NCBI GenBank assembly: GCA_947500545.1
Contig: CANMSO010000003.1
Coordinates: forward strand, 434,001-498,000
Source of the DNA: an uncultured Aquimarina sp.
GTDB taxonomy: Bacteria; Bacteroidota; Bacteroidia; Flavobacteriales; Flavobacteriaceae
DNA length: 64,000 nucleotides
Reading direction: 5' to 3'
Shown here: positions 54,147 to 63,848 of the stretch, piece by piece
Layout of the letters: each line of letters begins with the position of its first letter
How positions within the stretch are numbered: position 1 is the stretch's first letter
Program-made: the position numbers and the translations under genes
Notes under the pieces: generated by a model
The model's database searches: none
Told to the model about the DNA's origin: nothing
The model's input: the letters and a program-made list of their open reading frames with translations, nothing else

Positions 54147-54848
54147 ATGATTCGTAAAACGGTACCCAATGTTACCGAAGCTCTGTCAGGGGTAAAAGAC
54201 AACATGACCCTTATGTTAGGAGGGTTTGGTCTATGTGGAATTCCCGAAAATGCAATTGCAGAGTTGGTAAAATTAAATACAACCGGTCTTACCTGTATCT
54301 CAAATAATGCCGGAGTCGATGACTTTGGTTTAGGTTTGTTACTTCAAAAAAAACAGATTACTAAAATGGTCTCTTCTTATGTAGGGGAGAACGATGAGTT
54401 CGAACGTCAAATGCTTAGCGGTGAATTAGACGTAGAGTTAATCCCGCAGGGAACATTGGCAGAACGTTGTAGAGCGGCCCAAGGAGGCTTCCCTGCTTTT
54501 TATACGCCTGCAGGTTATGGTACCGAAGTGGCAGAAGGTAAAGAAACCAGAGAGTTTAACGGAAAAATGTATGTTCTTGAACACGCTTTTAAAGCTGATT
54601 TTGCCTTTGTAAAAGCCTGGAAAGGTGATGAAGCTGGAAATTTAATTTTTAAAGGAACGGCAAGAAATTTTAACCCGTGTATGTGCGGAGCTGCAAAAAT
54701 TACAGTTGCAGAGGTAGAAGAACTTGTTCCTGCAGGTACTCTTGATCCCGATCAAGTACATATACCAGGAATATTTGTACAACGAATTTTTCAGGGTGAG
54801 CGTTATGAGAAAAGGATAGAACAACGAACAGTGCGTAAAAGAGAATAA
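54147..54848 (+). CDS. 3-oxoacid CoA-transferase subunit A
   Basis: 233 residues with the subunit A signature [26 protein letters not shown], and [23 protein letters not shown]. With subunit B (55552) it moves CoA between succinyl-CoA (or acetyl-CoA) and acetoacetate or a related 3-oxoacid. The two subunit genes are usually adjacent; here a peroxiredoxin gene lies between them. Confidence 0.94.
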   Translation: MIRKTVPNVTEALSGVKDNMTLMLGGFGLCGIPENAIAELVKLNTTGLTCISNNAGVDDFGLGLLLQKKQITKMVSSYVGENDEFERQMLSGELDVELIPQGTLAERCRAAQGGFPAFYTPAGYGTEVAEGKETREFNGKMYVLEHAFKADFAFVKAWKGDEAGNLIFKGTARNFNPCMCGAAKITVAEVEELVPAGTLDPDQVHIPGIFVQRIFQGERYEKRIEQRTVRKRE

Positions 54849-54885
54849 AAACACAATACTTAAAACCTTAAAACACACACAAGTC

Positions 54886-55527
54886 ATGGCAGTATTACGA
54901 TTAGGAGATGAAGCACCAAACTTCATCGCCAAAACAACAGAAGGAGAAATTAATTTTCATAACTGGTTAGGAGATAATTGGGGAGTATTGTTCTCTCACC
55001 CTGCAGATTATACACCGGTTTGTACGACAGAATTGGGAACAGTCGCAAAATATACAGATGAATTTAATAAACGCAATGTAAAAGTTGCTGCATTAAGTGT
55101 TGATGATATCGATTCTCATCATGGTTGGATTAAGGATATTAACGAAACACAAAATACAACAGTTAACTTTCCAATAATTGCGGATGAAGACAGAAAAGTA
55201 TCAGAATTGTATGATATGATTCACCCTAATGCAGATAGCCAATTAACAGTACGATCTGTTTTTGTGATTGGACCGGATAAGAAAATAAAGCTTACCATTA
55301 CCTATCCTGCATCTACGGGCAGAAATTTTGATGAATTATTACGTGTTATCGATTCATTACAATTAACAGCATATCATAAGGTTGCAACACCTGCAAATTG
55401 GAATCAAGGAGAGGATTGTGTTATTGTTCCTTCTGTCACTAATGAAGAAATACCTGCGATGTTCCCAAAAGGGCATAAAGAGATCAAACCTTATCTAAGA
55501 ATGACTCCACAACCTAATTTGAATTAA
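54886..55527 (+). CDS. Peroxiredoxin, Prx6/1-Cys type
   Basis: 213 residues. Peroxidatic C46 in HPADYTPVCTTELG, the Prx6-type long C-terminal domain, and RSVFVIGPDKKIKLTITYPAS. It reduces peroxides in the cytoplasm. Gap of 37 bp from subunit A and 24 bp to subunit B, so it is within the CoA-transferase operon. Confidence 0.94.
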   Translation: MAVLRLGDEAPNFIAKTTEGEINFHNWLGDNWGVLFSHPADYTPVCTTELGTVAKYTDEFNKRNVKVAALSVDDIDSHHGWIKDINETQNTTVNFPIIADEDRKVSELYDMIHPNADSQLTVRSVFVIGPDKKIKLTITYPASTGRNFDELLRVIDSLQLTAYHKVATPANWNQGEDCVIVPSVTNEEIPAMFPKGHKEIKPYLRMTPQPNLN

Positions 55528-55551
55528 ACTTAAATTAATTAGAACATTAGT

Positions 55552-56208
55552 ATGCTTGATAAAAACGGGATTGCAAAGCGTATTGCAAAAGAACTACAAG
55601 ACGGCTATTTTGTTAATCTGGGTATTGGAATACCCACTTTGGTAGCTAATTACATACCAGAAGGTATCGAGGTAGAGTTTCAAAGTGAAAATGGCGTTTT
55701 AGGAATGGGGCCATTTCCTTTTCAAGGTGAAGAAGATCCCGATATTATTAACGCCGGTAAACAAACTATAACTACAATGCCTGGTGCTTCATTTTTTGAT
55801 TCTGCAACAAGTTTTAATATGATACGTGGGCAACATGTAGACCTAACCATTTTGGGCGCAATGGAAGTTTCTGAAGATGGAGATATTGCAAACTGGAAAA
55901 TTCCTGGGAAAATGGTTAAAGGAATGGGAGGAGCAATGGATTTGGTTGCGAGTGCAGAGAATATTATTGTAGCAATGATGCATACAAACAAAGCTGGAGC
56001 TTCTAAACTGCTGAAAAATTGCTCGTTACCGCTTACTGGAGTGAACTGTGTGAAAAAAGTAGTAACTAACCTGGCACTCCTAGAAATTACAGAAAAAGGA
56101 TTCAAGCTTTTGGAAAGAGCTCCTGGTGTTAGTGTAGATGATATAAGAAATGCTACAGAGGGAAATCTTATAGTAGAGGGAGATATCCCTGAAATGAAAT
56201 TTGATTAA
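55552..56208 (+). CDS. 3-oxoacid CoA-transferase subunit B
   Basis: 218 residues with the catalytic glutamate E47 in FQSENGVLGMGPFP, and VNLGIGIPTLVANYIPEGIE. It forms the heterodimeric CoA-transferase with subunit A. No strong terminator directly follows; the next plus-strand hairpin is at 56490. Confidence 0.94.
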   Translation: MLDKNGIAKRIAKELQDGYFVNLGIGIPTLVANYIPEGIEVEFQSENGVLGMGPFPFQGEEDPDIINAGKQTITTMPGASFFDSATSFNMIRGQHVDLTILGAMEVSEDGDIANWKIPGKMVKGMGGAMDLVASAENIIVAMMHTNKAGASKLLKNCSLPLTGVNCVKKVVTNLALLEITEKGFKLLERAPGVSVDDIRNATEGNLIVEGDIPEMKFD

Positions 56209-56489
56209 CGTGATGGTCTAATTCTGCAAATAAGACTACGAATAATAAATTAACCTGAACGAATAATAAATAGACAAATTTGTCGTTACTTAAAAACAAG
56301 TATCTACATTATCACTTTTGAAAGAAAAATACTACACTTTCAAGTGACTTCCTATTACCTTAAACCTTTACTTTAACCCAGAAAACCAAGCTAAACAAAA
56401 CAAAATGTTAAAATTTTGTGTATTTTATCGATTTATCATGTATTTAAACGTTGATATTGAAAATTATTTGCATATTGCTATCCCCTTAG

Positions 56490-56520
56490 AAAACAACACC
56501 CCCTATATTGTTGTTTTTTT
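56490..56520 (+). terminator. Terminator-like hairpin downstream of the CoA-transferase operon
   Basis: AAAACAACA / TGTTGTTTT, 9 bp arms, 10-base C-rich loop, then T3. It may end a 280-base 3' UTR of subunit B or a small RNA. Confidence 0.65.
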
Positions 56521-56563
56521 AGGATTAAAATAAATTATTAACCCACACAATATTGTCCCTATT

Positions 56564-56665
56564 ATGAAAAAGCGTATGAATCGTCTACAGAAATCAGTTA
56601 AGCCAACAATGGAATTGATTTCTAACTGTATGTATTTAGCGAAAAAAGTATTTTTGTTGATGTGA
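56564..56665 (+). CDS. 33-codon ORF, possible small basic peptide
   Basis: Encodes a basic, Met-rich peptide beginning MKKRMNRLQKSVKPTMELIS and ending in a hydrophobic VFLLM. It lies between two plus-strand terminators, with the second about 50 bp after its stop. No similarity recognised and no ribosome site seen. Confidence 0.3.
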   Translation: MKKRMNRLQKSVKPTMELISNCMYLAKKVFLLM

Positions 56666-56712
56666 TTTTTTTGTTGTTAATCAATCGCAACGTCCCCAAG
56701 TCGCGATGAATG

Positions 56713-56748
56713 AAACCTGTTAGACTTATGAGCTTAACAGGTTTTTTT
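56713..56748 (+). terminator. Strong plus-strand terminator without a known upstream gene
   Basis: AAACCTGTTA / TAACAGGTTT, 10 bp perfect arms, followed by more T. It abuts the 3' end of the minus-strand ABC gene but has its U-tract only on the plus strand. Confidence 0.8.
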
Positions 56749-58438
56749 ATTTACCTTTAGGAATGGCTCGTATTAATTTTTGTGTATATGCTTTCTTTGG
56801 GCTTTGGTAGATAATGTCTGCGTCTCCTTGTTCTTCTATTTTACCATTATTCATGACTAATAATTGATCTGCCATATATTTTACTACAGAAAGATCATGG
56901 GATATGAAAATATAAGTAAAGCCAAATTTTTCTTTTAATTCATTTAATAAATTCAAAACCTGTGCTTGAACAGATATATCCAGTGCGCTCACAGATTCAT
57001 CACATATGATTAATCTAGGTCGCAGAGCAATGGTTCTTGCAATGCCTATTCGCTGTCTTTGGCCTCCACTAAATTCATGTGGATATCTATTAAAATATTC
57101 TTCTCCCAAACCAACACGTTCTAATAATTCAATGGTTTTTTCCTTTCTTTCTGTATTGTTATCATATAACCCATGAGCTTGCATGGGTTCCATGATTGCT
57201 CTGCCAACAGTCAATCTTGGATTTAGAGAGGCAAAAGGATCCTGAAATATTAACTGAATTTCTTTTCTTAGATTTCTGATCTCTGAGAGCGGTAATTGGG
57301 TGATATCTGTTCCTTTGTATAAAATTTGACCTCTGGTCGCTTTATCTAATTGTAAAATAGTATTTCCCAGGGTAGATTTACCGCACCCCGATTCACCAAC
57401 AAGACCCAAGGTTTCACCTTCATATAATTTAAAACTTACGTCATCAACGGCTTTGAGCTCTTTTTTGTCGAATAACCCTACTTTAGAAAAGTAAACTTTT
57501 TCTACATTGATAACTTCTAATAAAGGAGGTTTACTATATAAGTCCTTATGATGTTGTTCTCGCTGTTCTTTGGTAATTACTTCTTTACTTTGATTGGTAT
57601 CATTTAGAAAGTCAGATATCGTGGGCAGTTTTTTGAGTCTTACATCAAGGGTAGGTCTAGCATTGATTAATGCCTTTGTATACTCTTGTTTTGGGTTATG
57701 AAATATGTCATTAGATGATCCGTATTCAACCATTTTTCCCTGATATATTACAAGGACATTGTCTGCGATTTCTGAAACTAATGATAAATCATGAGAAATA
57801 AATAATATACTCATTTTATATTCCTCCTGAAGATTTTTTAGCAAGCCAATAATCTCTTTTTGCACAGTAACATCTAGTGCCGTGGTTGGCTCATCTGCAA
57901 TAAGTAGCTTTGGTTTACAAGCTATTGCCATGGCAATCATAATGCGCTGTTTTTGTCCACCACTTAATTGATGTGGGTATGAGCTATATGCCCGTTGGGG
58001 GTCTGGAAGTTTTACTTTTTCGAACAAAGAAAGCACTTCTTCTTTAGCTTCTTTGTTAGATAATGTGGTATGCTGAAGAAGGATTTCTATAACTTGCTTT
58101 CCGCATTTCATAGATGGATTCAAAGAACTCATGGGTTCTTGAAAAATCATTGCAATTTCGTTACCGCGAATAGCACGATATTCTTTTTCGTTAAGCTGTA
58201 ATAATGATATGCCTTTATAAGTTATATTTCCTTTTGAAATTTTGGCAATTTTATTAGGTAATAGCCCTAAAATAGCCAGAGATGCTACAGATTTACCACT
58301 TCCAGACTCACCAACAACCCCTAGTATTTCATTTTCATGAAGATCAAAAGAAATATCGTGTAACACCCTATTTTCTTTTTTTTCTGCAAAAAAAGAAACA
58401 CACAGATTTTGTACAGAAAGTAATATCGTATTGTCCAT
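56747..58438 (-). CDS. Fused double ABC ATPase, peptide/nickel transporter type (DppD-DppF like)
   Basis: 563 residues with two nucleotide-binding domains: Walker A GESGSGKS (43-50) and GESGCGKS, signatures LSGGQKQR and FSGGQRQR, Walker B LLIADEPTTALD and LIICDESVSALD. Each half has the oligopeptide-type C-terminal extension (NPKQEYTKALINARP; SPKKAYTQKLIRAIP). It would power import of di- or oligopeptides with two permeases. No permease or binding-protein gene is in the window. Confidence 0.94.
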   Translation of the reverse strand: MDNTILLSVQNLCVSFFAEKKENRVLHDISFDLHENEILGVVGESGSGKSVASLAILGLLPNKIAKISKGNITYKGISLLQLNEKEYRAIRGNEIAMIFQEPMSSLNPSMKCGKQVIEILLQHTTLSNKEAKEEVLSLFEKVKLPDPQRAYSSYPHQLSGGQKQRIMIAMAIACKPKLLIADEPTTALDVTVQKEIIGLLKNLQEEYKMSILFISHDLSLVSEIADNVLVIYQGKMVEYGSSNDIFHNPKQEYTKALINARPTLDVRLKKLPTISDFLNDTNQSKEVITKEQREQHHKDLYSKPPLLEVINVEKVYFSKVGLFDKKELKAVDDVSFKLYEGETLGLVGESGCGKSTLGNTILQLDKATRGQILYKGTDITQLPLSEIRNLRKEIQLIFQDPFASLNPRLTVGRAIMEPMQAHGLYDNNTERKEKTIELLERVGLGEEYFNRYPHEFSGGQRQRIGIARTIALRPRLIICDESVSALDISVQAQVLNLLNELKEKFGFTYIFISHDLSVVKYMADQLLVMNNGKIEEQGDADIIYQSPKKAYTQKLIRAIPKGK

Positions 58439-58540
58439 AAAGTAAAGCTAGGTAAATTTAGTAAATTCAGTACAGTGAGAGATTTCTTTTTACAACTATT
58501 TTGGTGTGATATTTGCTATATTTACGTATCAAAATAAATT

Positions 58541-59998
58541 ATGAGGTTATCAAAACTTTCTCTTCGTACTAGGATCTTTATTTCTATGACCTTATTGGTG
58601 TTGTTAGCTTCTATATTAATTGCAGCGGTTACCATTTATCAATATAGAGAAGAAGCAGAGGAATATCATCAGGAAAGATTAGAGAGAAAAGAAGAACGTA
58701 TTCAAATTGCAATCGATAATGTGCTAAAAAGCACAACATATCCTGTAAATGAAGAAAACGTAACTTTAATTTTTAGAGAAAGAGCGCGGATATATCAAAT
58801 ATCACAAGAGCATTCATTGCCGATCAATATCTATAACTTATCGGGCGAGCTATTAATTAAATCCGAAGATGATTTCGTTGAAAATACTATTGATAGGAAA
58901 TTAAATCCTGTCATTATTGATACGCTAACCTCATTATATGACAAGAGATATTTGGTAAAGTCTGAAAAAAATGATGAAAAATTCTTATCGTCCTATACCT
59001 ATATTTCAGATAGTAGAGCCAAACCTTTAGCCATACTTAATCTTCCTTACTTAGAGGATGATGATCTAATTACACGGGAGTTGTTAGAATTTCTTCGACG
59101 CCTTGGTCAAGTATATCTACTCATGTTGTTAGTCGCTGTTGCTCTGGCTTATTTCTTATCAAAATATATTATTAGGTCATTAAGAACAATTTCAGAGACC
59201 ATCGATCAAACCCGATTAGAAAAAAGAAATAAGCGTATAGCAATTGATGATGCAAGTCAGGAAATCTATTCATTGGTAAATGCGTATAATAGTATGATCG
59301 ATGAATTGGAGCAAAGTGCTGCGATGTTGGCAAAAAATGAACGGGAAGCGGCTTGGAGAGAAATGGCAAAACAAGTGGCTCATGAGATCAAAAATCCATT
59401 AACACCAATGCGTCTTACGGTACAGAGTTTTCAAAGAAAATTTGACCCAGAAGATCCTAACGTACATCAAAAAGTACAAGAATATAGTGATACTTTGATT
59501 CAACAAATTGATATTATGAGTTCTATTGCCTCTGCATTCTCAAATTTTGCCCAGATGCCGGCTCAAAAAAGTGAGACATTAGATGTAGTAAAGATTGTGG
59601 GGTTAGCATTGGATATTTTTAATGAAGATTATATCATTTTCCCTTCAGAGGATCATGAGATCATAGCAAAATTTGATAGGACGCAGCTTATACGAGTTGT
59701 TACTAATTTGGTAAAAAATGGAATTCAGGCTATTCCAGAAGATCGTGCACCTAAGATAATAGTTAATGTCTTTACAGAACAAAATAATGTTGTTATAACC
59801 GTTGCAGATAACGGGGTGGGGATGAGTGAAGAAAATAAAAAGATGATTTTTGAACCCAAGTTTACGACCAAAACCAGTGGGATGGGACTTGGATTAGGAA
59901 TGGTGAAAAATATTGTTGAAACCTATAATGGAAGTATTACCTTTACCTCTCTGGAAGGAAAAGGAACTGTTTTTACTGTTAGGTTTCCGAAAGAGTAG
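58541..59998 (+). CDS. NtrY-like sensor histidine kinase
   Basis: 485 residues: TM at about 12-32, periplasmic sensor (33-185), TM at about 190-212, HAMP-like linker (ISETIDQTRLEKRNKRIAI), H-box AKQVAHEIKNPLTPMRL with H281, N-box VTNLVKNGIQAIP, G1 VADNGVGMS and G2 GMGLGLGMVKNIVE. It autophosphorylates for a response regulator not in the window. Divergent from the ABC gene. Confidence 0.93.
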   Translation: MRLSKLSLRTRIFISMTLLVLLASILIAAVTIYQYREEAEEYHQERLERKEERIQIAIDNVLKSTTYPVNEENVTLIFRERARIYQISQEHSLPINIYNLSGELLIKSEDDFVENTIDRKLNPVIIDTLTSLYDKRYLVKSEKNDEKFLSSYTYISDSRAKPLAILNLPYLEDDDLITRELLEFLRRLGQVYLLMLLVAVALAYFLSKYIIRSLRTISETIDQTRLEKRNKRIAIDDASQEIYSLVNAYNSMIDELEQSAAMLAKNEREAAWREMAKQVAHEIKNPLTPMRLTVQSFQRKFDPEDPNVHQKVQEYSDTLIQQIDIMSSIASAFSNFAQMPAQKSETLDVVKIVGLALDIFNEDYIIFPSEDHEIIAKFDRTQLIRVVTNLVKNGIQAIPEDRAPKIIVNVFTEQNNVVITVADNGVGMSEENKKMIFEPKFTTKTSGMGLGLGMVKNIVETYNGSITFTSLEGKGTVFTVRFPKE

Positions 59999-60028
59999 TT
60001 TTTACAGTACTTAAAAGCATCTTCTCTC

Positions 60029-60238
60029 ATGAAAGAATACAAACTAGAATCGTTGATTTATTATTCAAAATTAACTTTGGATAAAGAACATCTCTTAAAA
60101 TCCTCTACCAAGGACATTCAAAGTAAATTAGATGGATACTCAAAAGATGGTTGGAGATTGGCATCTACTGATGTAGAAAACTTTGGAATGGGAATGTATT
60201 TTTATCTATATTTTGAAAGAGATTTGAATTCTAAATAA
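60029..60238 (+). CDS. Small DUF4177-like protein
   Basis: 69 residues: KEYKLESLIYYSKL strand, a helix, then LDGYSKDGWRLASTDVENFG with the GW(R/E)L motif of DUF4177, and a final strand MYFYLYFERD. Function unknown. It lies 30 bp after the kinase and 24 bp before the hydratase, so probably in one transcript. Confidence 0.75.
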   Translation: MKEYKLESLIYYSKLTLDKEHLLKSSTKDIQSKLDGYSKDGWRLASTDVENFGMGMYFYLYFERDLNSK

Positions 60239-60262
60239 TACATAAATAAACAACAATATATA

Positions 60263-61042
60263 ATGTATAATAATATCATCACTTCACAAAAAAATGGTGT
60301 CACCACGATTACCATTAATCGCCCTTCAAAATTAAATGCACTTAATAAAGAAACAATACAAGAGTTACATGCCGCTTTTAGAGTTGCAGATCTAGATGCC
60401 GAAACCAAAGTAATTATTATTACTGGTAGCGGAGAAAAAGCATTTGTCGCTGGAGCAGATATAAGCGAGTTTGCTGACTTCTCTGTTTCTGAAGGAGGTA
60501 AGCTAGCTGCAAAAGGACAGGAGTTGTTGTTTGACTTTGTAGCGAATCTTTCAACACCGGTTATTGCAGCGGTAAATGGTTTTGCTTTAGGCGGTGGATT
60601 AGAGCTGGCAATGGCCGCTCATTTTAGGATTGCTAGTGATAATGCAAAAATGGGATTACCAGAAGTTTCACTTGGGGTTATTCCTGGTTATGGGGGAACT
60701 CAACGCTTACCGCAGTTAATAGGTAAAGGAAGAGCTATGGAAATGATAATGACTGCAGGAATGATTGACGCCAATCAAGCATTGCAATATGGATTGGTAA
60801 ACTATGTAACTCCTCAGGAAGAACTGGTGCCACTTGCAGAAAAAATTGCGGGAAAAATCATGAGAAATTCCTCTGTTGCCATAAGTGCGGCGATTACATC
60901 CGTAAATGCAGCATATGAGGATGGGGTAAATGGATTTAAAACAGAGATCGAACAGTTTGGAAACTGCTTTGGAACCGAAGATTTTAAGGAAGGTACTTCT
61001 GCATTTTTAGAAAAACGCAAAGCCGATTTTCCAGGAAAATAA
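60263..61042 (+). CDS. Enoyl-CoA hydratase/isomerase (crotonase family)
   Basis: 259 residues: oxyanion-hole segments AFVAGADISEF and NGFALGGGLELAMA, then LPEVSLGVIPGYGGTQRLPQ. The glutamates of the hydratase active site appear in these motifs, which favours hydratase activity in beta-oxidation or amino-acid degradation. The C-terminal FKEGTSAFLEKRKADF is typical. A terminator follows. Confidence 0.94.
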   Translation: MYNNIITSQKNGVTTITINRPSKLNALNKETIQELHAAFRVADLDAETKVIIITGSGEKAFVAGADISEFADFSVSEGGKLAAKGQELLFDFVANLSTPVIAAVNGFALGGGLELAMAAHFRIASDNAKMGLPEVSLGVIPGYGGTQRLPQLIGKGRAMEMIMTAGMIDANQALQYGLVNYVTPQEELVPLAEKIAGKIMRNSSVAISAAITSVNAAYEDGVNGFKTEIEQFGNCFGTEDFKEGTSAFLEKRKADFPGK

Positions 61043-61064
61043 AAAAGTTAGAAATAAATTACAG

Positions 61065-61094
61065 ACCTCGTAGTTTTTTAAAACTGCGAGGTTT
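61065..61094 (+). terminator. Terminator after enoyl-CoA hydratase
   Basis: ACCTCGTAGTTTT / AAAACTGCGAGGT, 13 pairs with one T-G wobble and a very short loop, then TT. Good hairpin, modest U-tract. Confidence 0.75.
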
Positions 61095-61130
61095 CGTATT
61101 TTTATATAAATACTCTTAAACCTGAAACCA

Positions 61131-61736
61131 ATGAAAGCACTGTATAAAAACCCTATTGCAATCATCCTTATTATCATTGCTATAGCGGCTTTTGTCTATT
61201 TTGAAGAACAATTGCCGCCTATAGACCTATCACATTTAACTCCTGGTAATGTAATAGCAATGCTTGGTTATATATCGATAGTGATGCTTATTGTAGAACA
61301 GTTTATAGAGATTTTTATAGATGATCCTAACGAAAAAGTTAAAATTAAGTGCAAAGATCGTCTTGCCGAAATTGAAGATTATATAGAGGATGTAAGTATT
61401 ACTGCCGATCCAGAATCTATAGAAAACGATGATACGATGAATAAGATGATGAAGGAAAAAGATGAACTGGAAGAATTTTTGGTAACTCGTGGATTAAAAA
61501 GACAACGCAGAACAACTATGATTGCTTTTGTTATTGGGTTAATTCTTTCCTTCTCGGGATTACGTCTTATGTCTGGAATTATATTTAGTGAATCTACAGA
61601 GGAACTGTCAATAATACAAGCTACTATTATTCAGTCTATAGACATTATTCTTACTGCTGGAATTATTGCTGGAGGTAGTGGTAGAATGCACCGTCTTATA
61701 AAGACAATAAAAGAAACAGTCCAGCCAGAGGAATAA
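61131..61736 (+). CDS. Hypothetical membrane protein, 201 residues
   Basis: Helices at about 9-24 (NPIAIILIIIAIAAFVYF), 43-63, 127-150 (TTMIAFVIGLILSFSGLRLM) and 165-185. Between helices two and three lies a charged helical stretch (about 68-125) likely in the cytoplasm. Ends with a basic motif GSGRMHRLIKTIKETV. No family recognised. Convergent with nadD, 2 bp apart. Confidence 0.72.
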   Translation: MKALYKNPIAIILIIIAIAAFVYFEEQLPPIDLSHLTPGNVIAMLGYISIVMLIVEQFIEIFIDDPNEKVKIKCKDRLAEIEDYIEDVSITADPESIENDDTMNKMMKEKDELEEFLVTRGLKRQRRTTMIAFVIGLILSFSGLRLMSGIIFSESTEELSIIQATIIQSIDIILTAGIIAGGSGRMHRLIKTIKETVQPEE

Positions 61737-61738
61737 TA

Positions 61739-62320
61739 CTATTTGTAAAAATTCATAGTGTCAATATACTCCCAGACTTCTTTGGTAAGTAATGGTCTTA
61801 TGTTTTTATCTTTTGCAATACTTTCTCGAATAAAAGTAGAAGAAATCTCCATAATAGGGGCGTCAACTTTATGGATCTTTGGATGATCACTAAACTGTGC
61901 CTCTACATTTCCTTTTGCAATACGCGGATATACATAGAGGTCATGGTTTTCTAGGATGACTTCATAGTTTTTCCACTTATGGAAACTCTTTAAGTTGTCT
62001 TCTCCCATGATAAGGTTGAACTGATCATCTGGGTATTTTTCTTGAAGATGAGCAAGAGTGTACACCGTATAATTAGGCTGAGGCAATTTAAACTCTACAT
62101 CACTAGGTTTTATCTTTGGGTAAGATTCTGTTGCTCGATATACCATTTCGAATCTATGATGATTATCTAACAAAGAGCTTTTCTTTTTGAATGGATTGTG
62201 AGGGGTAACTACCATCCATATTTCGTCTAAATCAGAGAACTCTGCCATATGATTGGCAATTGCCAAATGACCAACATGAATTGGGTTGAATGTTCCAAAA
62301 TATAATCCGATTCTTTTCAT
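61739..62320 (-). CDS. nadD: Nicotinate-nucleotide adenylyltransferase
   Basis: 193 residues. Nucleotidyltransferase motif GTFNPIHVGH (9-18) and C-terminal SSTFIRESI complete the active site; VVTPHNPFKKK binds substrate. It makes nicotinate adenine dinucleotide for NAD synthesis. 52 bp after gmk; yicC-gmk-nadD is probably one operon. Confidence 0.96.
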   Translation of the reverse strand: MKRIGLYFGTFNPIHVGHLAIANHMAEFSDLDEIWMVVTPHNPFKKKSSLLDNHHRFEMVYRATESYPKIKPSDVEFKLPQPNYTVYTLAHLQEKYPDDQFNLIMGEDNLKSFHKWKNYEVILENHDLYVYPRIAKGNVEAQFSDHPKIHKVDAPIMEISSTFIRESIAKDKNIRPLLTKEVWEYIDTMNFYK

Positions 62321-62372
62321 GAAAACTATGTTTTCATTCTCATGAATATGAGAATTTACTTAAACTTAAAAA

Positions 62373-62945
62373 TTACCCTAATAAAAACTTTTTTACTAAC
62401 TGATATACCTCGGCCCGGGCCTTTTCAAGATCGTCATTGGTGACGATTGCATCAAATTGTGGTGCAGTTGCCATTTCTGTAGAAGCCTTGGCTACACGCA
62501 TATTTATTTTATCTTCAGATTCGGTTTTACGTTTTTTGAGCCTAATTTTAAGCTCTTCTATGCTTGGAGGCTTTACAAATATAGCCAATGTGCGATCTGG
62601 ATAGATTCTTTTAATGTCTAAACCACCAACAACATCAATATCAAAAATTACATGCTTGCCATTATCCCAAAGTCGCTGAACTTCAGTTTTAAGAGTTCCA
62701 TAAAAATTATCGCGATACACTTCTTCCCATTCAAGAAATTCATCTGCCTTGATCTTATCTTTAAATTCTCGTAATGATAAAAAATAATAGTCTTTTCCAT
62801 GAATTTCAGCTCCACGTGGTTCTCGTGATGCCGCAGAAATAGAGAAGCCAAGATTTAGCTCTTCTTTATTTAATAGATGTTTAACCAAGGTCGTTTTTCC
62901 ACTACCTGATGGCGCCGAAAGTACAATAAGTTTCCCTTGACTCAT
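62373..62945 (-). CDS. gmk: Guanylate kinase
   Basis: 190 residues with the P-loop SAPSGSGKTTL (10-20), GMP-binding segment SREPRGAEIHGKDYYFLS, and IDVVGGLDIKRIYPDRTLAIFVKPPS. Phosphorylates GMP to GDP. It directly abuts yicC. Confidence 0.97.
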   Translation of the reverse strand: MSQGKLIVLSAPSGSGKTTLVKHLLNKEELNLGFSISAASREPRGAEIHGKDYYFLSLREFKDKIKADEFLEWEEVYRDNFYGTLKTEVQRLWDNGKHVIFDIDVVGGLDIKRIYPDRTLAIFVKPPSIEELKIRLKKRKTESEDKINMRVAKASTEMATAPQFDAIVTNDDLEKARAEVYQLVKKFLLG

Positions 62946-63806
62946 TTACAAAACGTTTAGTAATTGTTCTTTGATTTTTTCGAGTTCATCTTTCATCTGT
63001 ACAACCAATTGTTGCATAGGGGCATAGTTGGATTTGCTACCAATGGTATTAATTTCACGACCTATTTCCTGAGTAATAAACCCAAGTTTTTTACCGTTTG
63101 ACTCTTCAGTATTTAGAGATGAGGTAAAATATTCTAAATGATTAGCAAGTCGTACTTTTTCCTCGGTTATGTCAAATTTTTCAAGATAGTATATCAACTC
63201 TTGTTCAAAACGATTTTGGTCTACTTCTTCTTTAAGATCAGAAACAGCCTTGTGTAACCTTTCTCTAACACCTTCTATACGCTCTGGATCCATTGTAATT
63301 ACTTTATCTAGTAATTCACCTATGTTTTTAACCCGAAAAACAAAATCCTTTTCTAGGGCTTTTCCTTCATCAATTCTATAATCTTCTATGGCGCCCAGCG
63401 CTTCATTAAGTGAGTTTTCTATTGCCTTAAACTCTTCTTCATTAATTTCTTCACGAATAGTTTTTAAAGCATCTGGCATGCGAACCGCCATTTTCAAAAA
63501 CTCAGTAGTTTCTCCTGAATTATTAATAGCTTCTAACTGCTTTATATAATCTTTAACTACGGCCTCATTAATTTTAGTCGATGTTTCTTCTGCAGTGATT
63601 TCTACATATAGTCCAAAATCTACCTTTCCTCTTACCAAAGATTTTGCAATAGTATTACGCATCTTCAATTCTTTTTCACGGTATTGAGAAGGGATTCTGG
63701 CATTTAGATCTAAGCTCTTGCTATTAAGAGACTTGACCTCGATGGTGATTTTTTTCGTAGGTAGCTGTAGGATAGACTTCCCGAAGCCTGTCATGGATTT
63801 GATCAT
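62946..63806 (-). CDS. yicC: YicC family protein (putative endoribonuclease)
   Basis: 286 residues beginning MIKSMTGFGKSILQL, the YicC_N signature, and a C-terminal DUF1732 with KKLGFITQEIGREINTIGSKSN. E. coli YicC acts on RNA in stationary-phase regulation. First gene of the yicC-gmk-nadD operon. Confidence 0.95.
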   Translation of the reverse strand: MIKSMTGFGKSILQLPTKKITIEVKSLNSKSLDLNARIPSQYREKELKMRNTIAKSLVRGKVDFGLYVEITAEETSTKINEAVVKDYIKQLEAINNSGETTEFLKMAVRMPDALKTIREEINEEEFKAIENSLNEALGAIEDYRIDEGKALEKDFVFRVKNIGELLDKVITMDPERIEGVRERLHKAVSDLKEEVDQNRFEQELIYYLEKFDITEEKVRLANHLEYFTSSLNTEESNGKKLGFITQEIGREINTIGSKSNYAPMQQLVVQMKDELEKIKEQLLNVL

Positions 63807-63848
63807 AGAATTGTGATAAAAGTTGCACGAAGATACAAACTAATTGTG

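Larger units (their letters stand above)
56209..56746. other. 538 bp intergenic region with two plus-strand terminators and a short ORF
   Basis: No long frame. Terminators at 56490-56520 and 56713-56748 frame a 33-codon ORF at 56564. An imperfect dyad ATCGC-AAC / GTC-GCGAT lies near 56685-56707. This suggests one or two small transcripts between the CoA-transferase operon and the minus-strand ABC gene. Confidence 0.5.
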
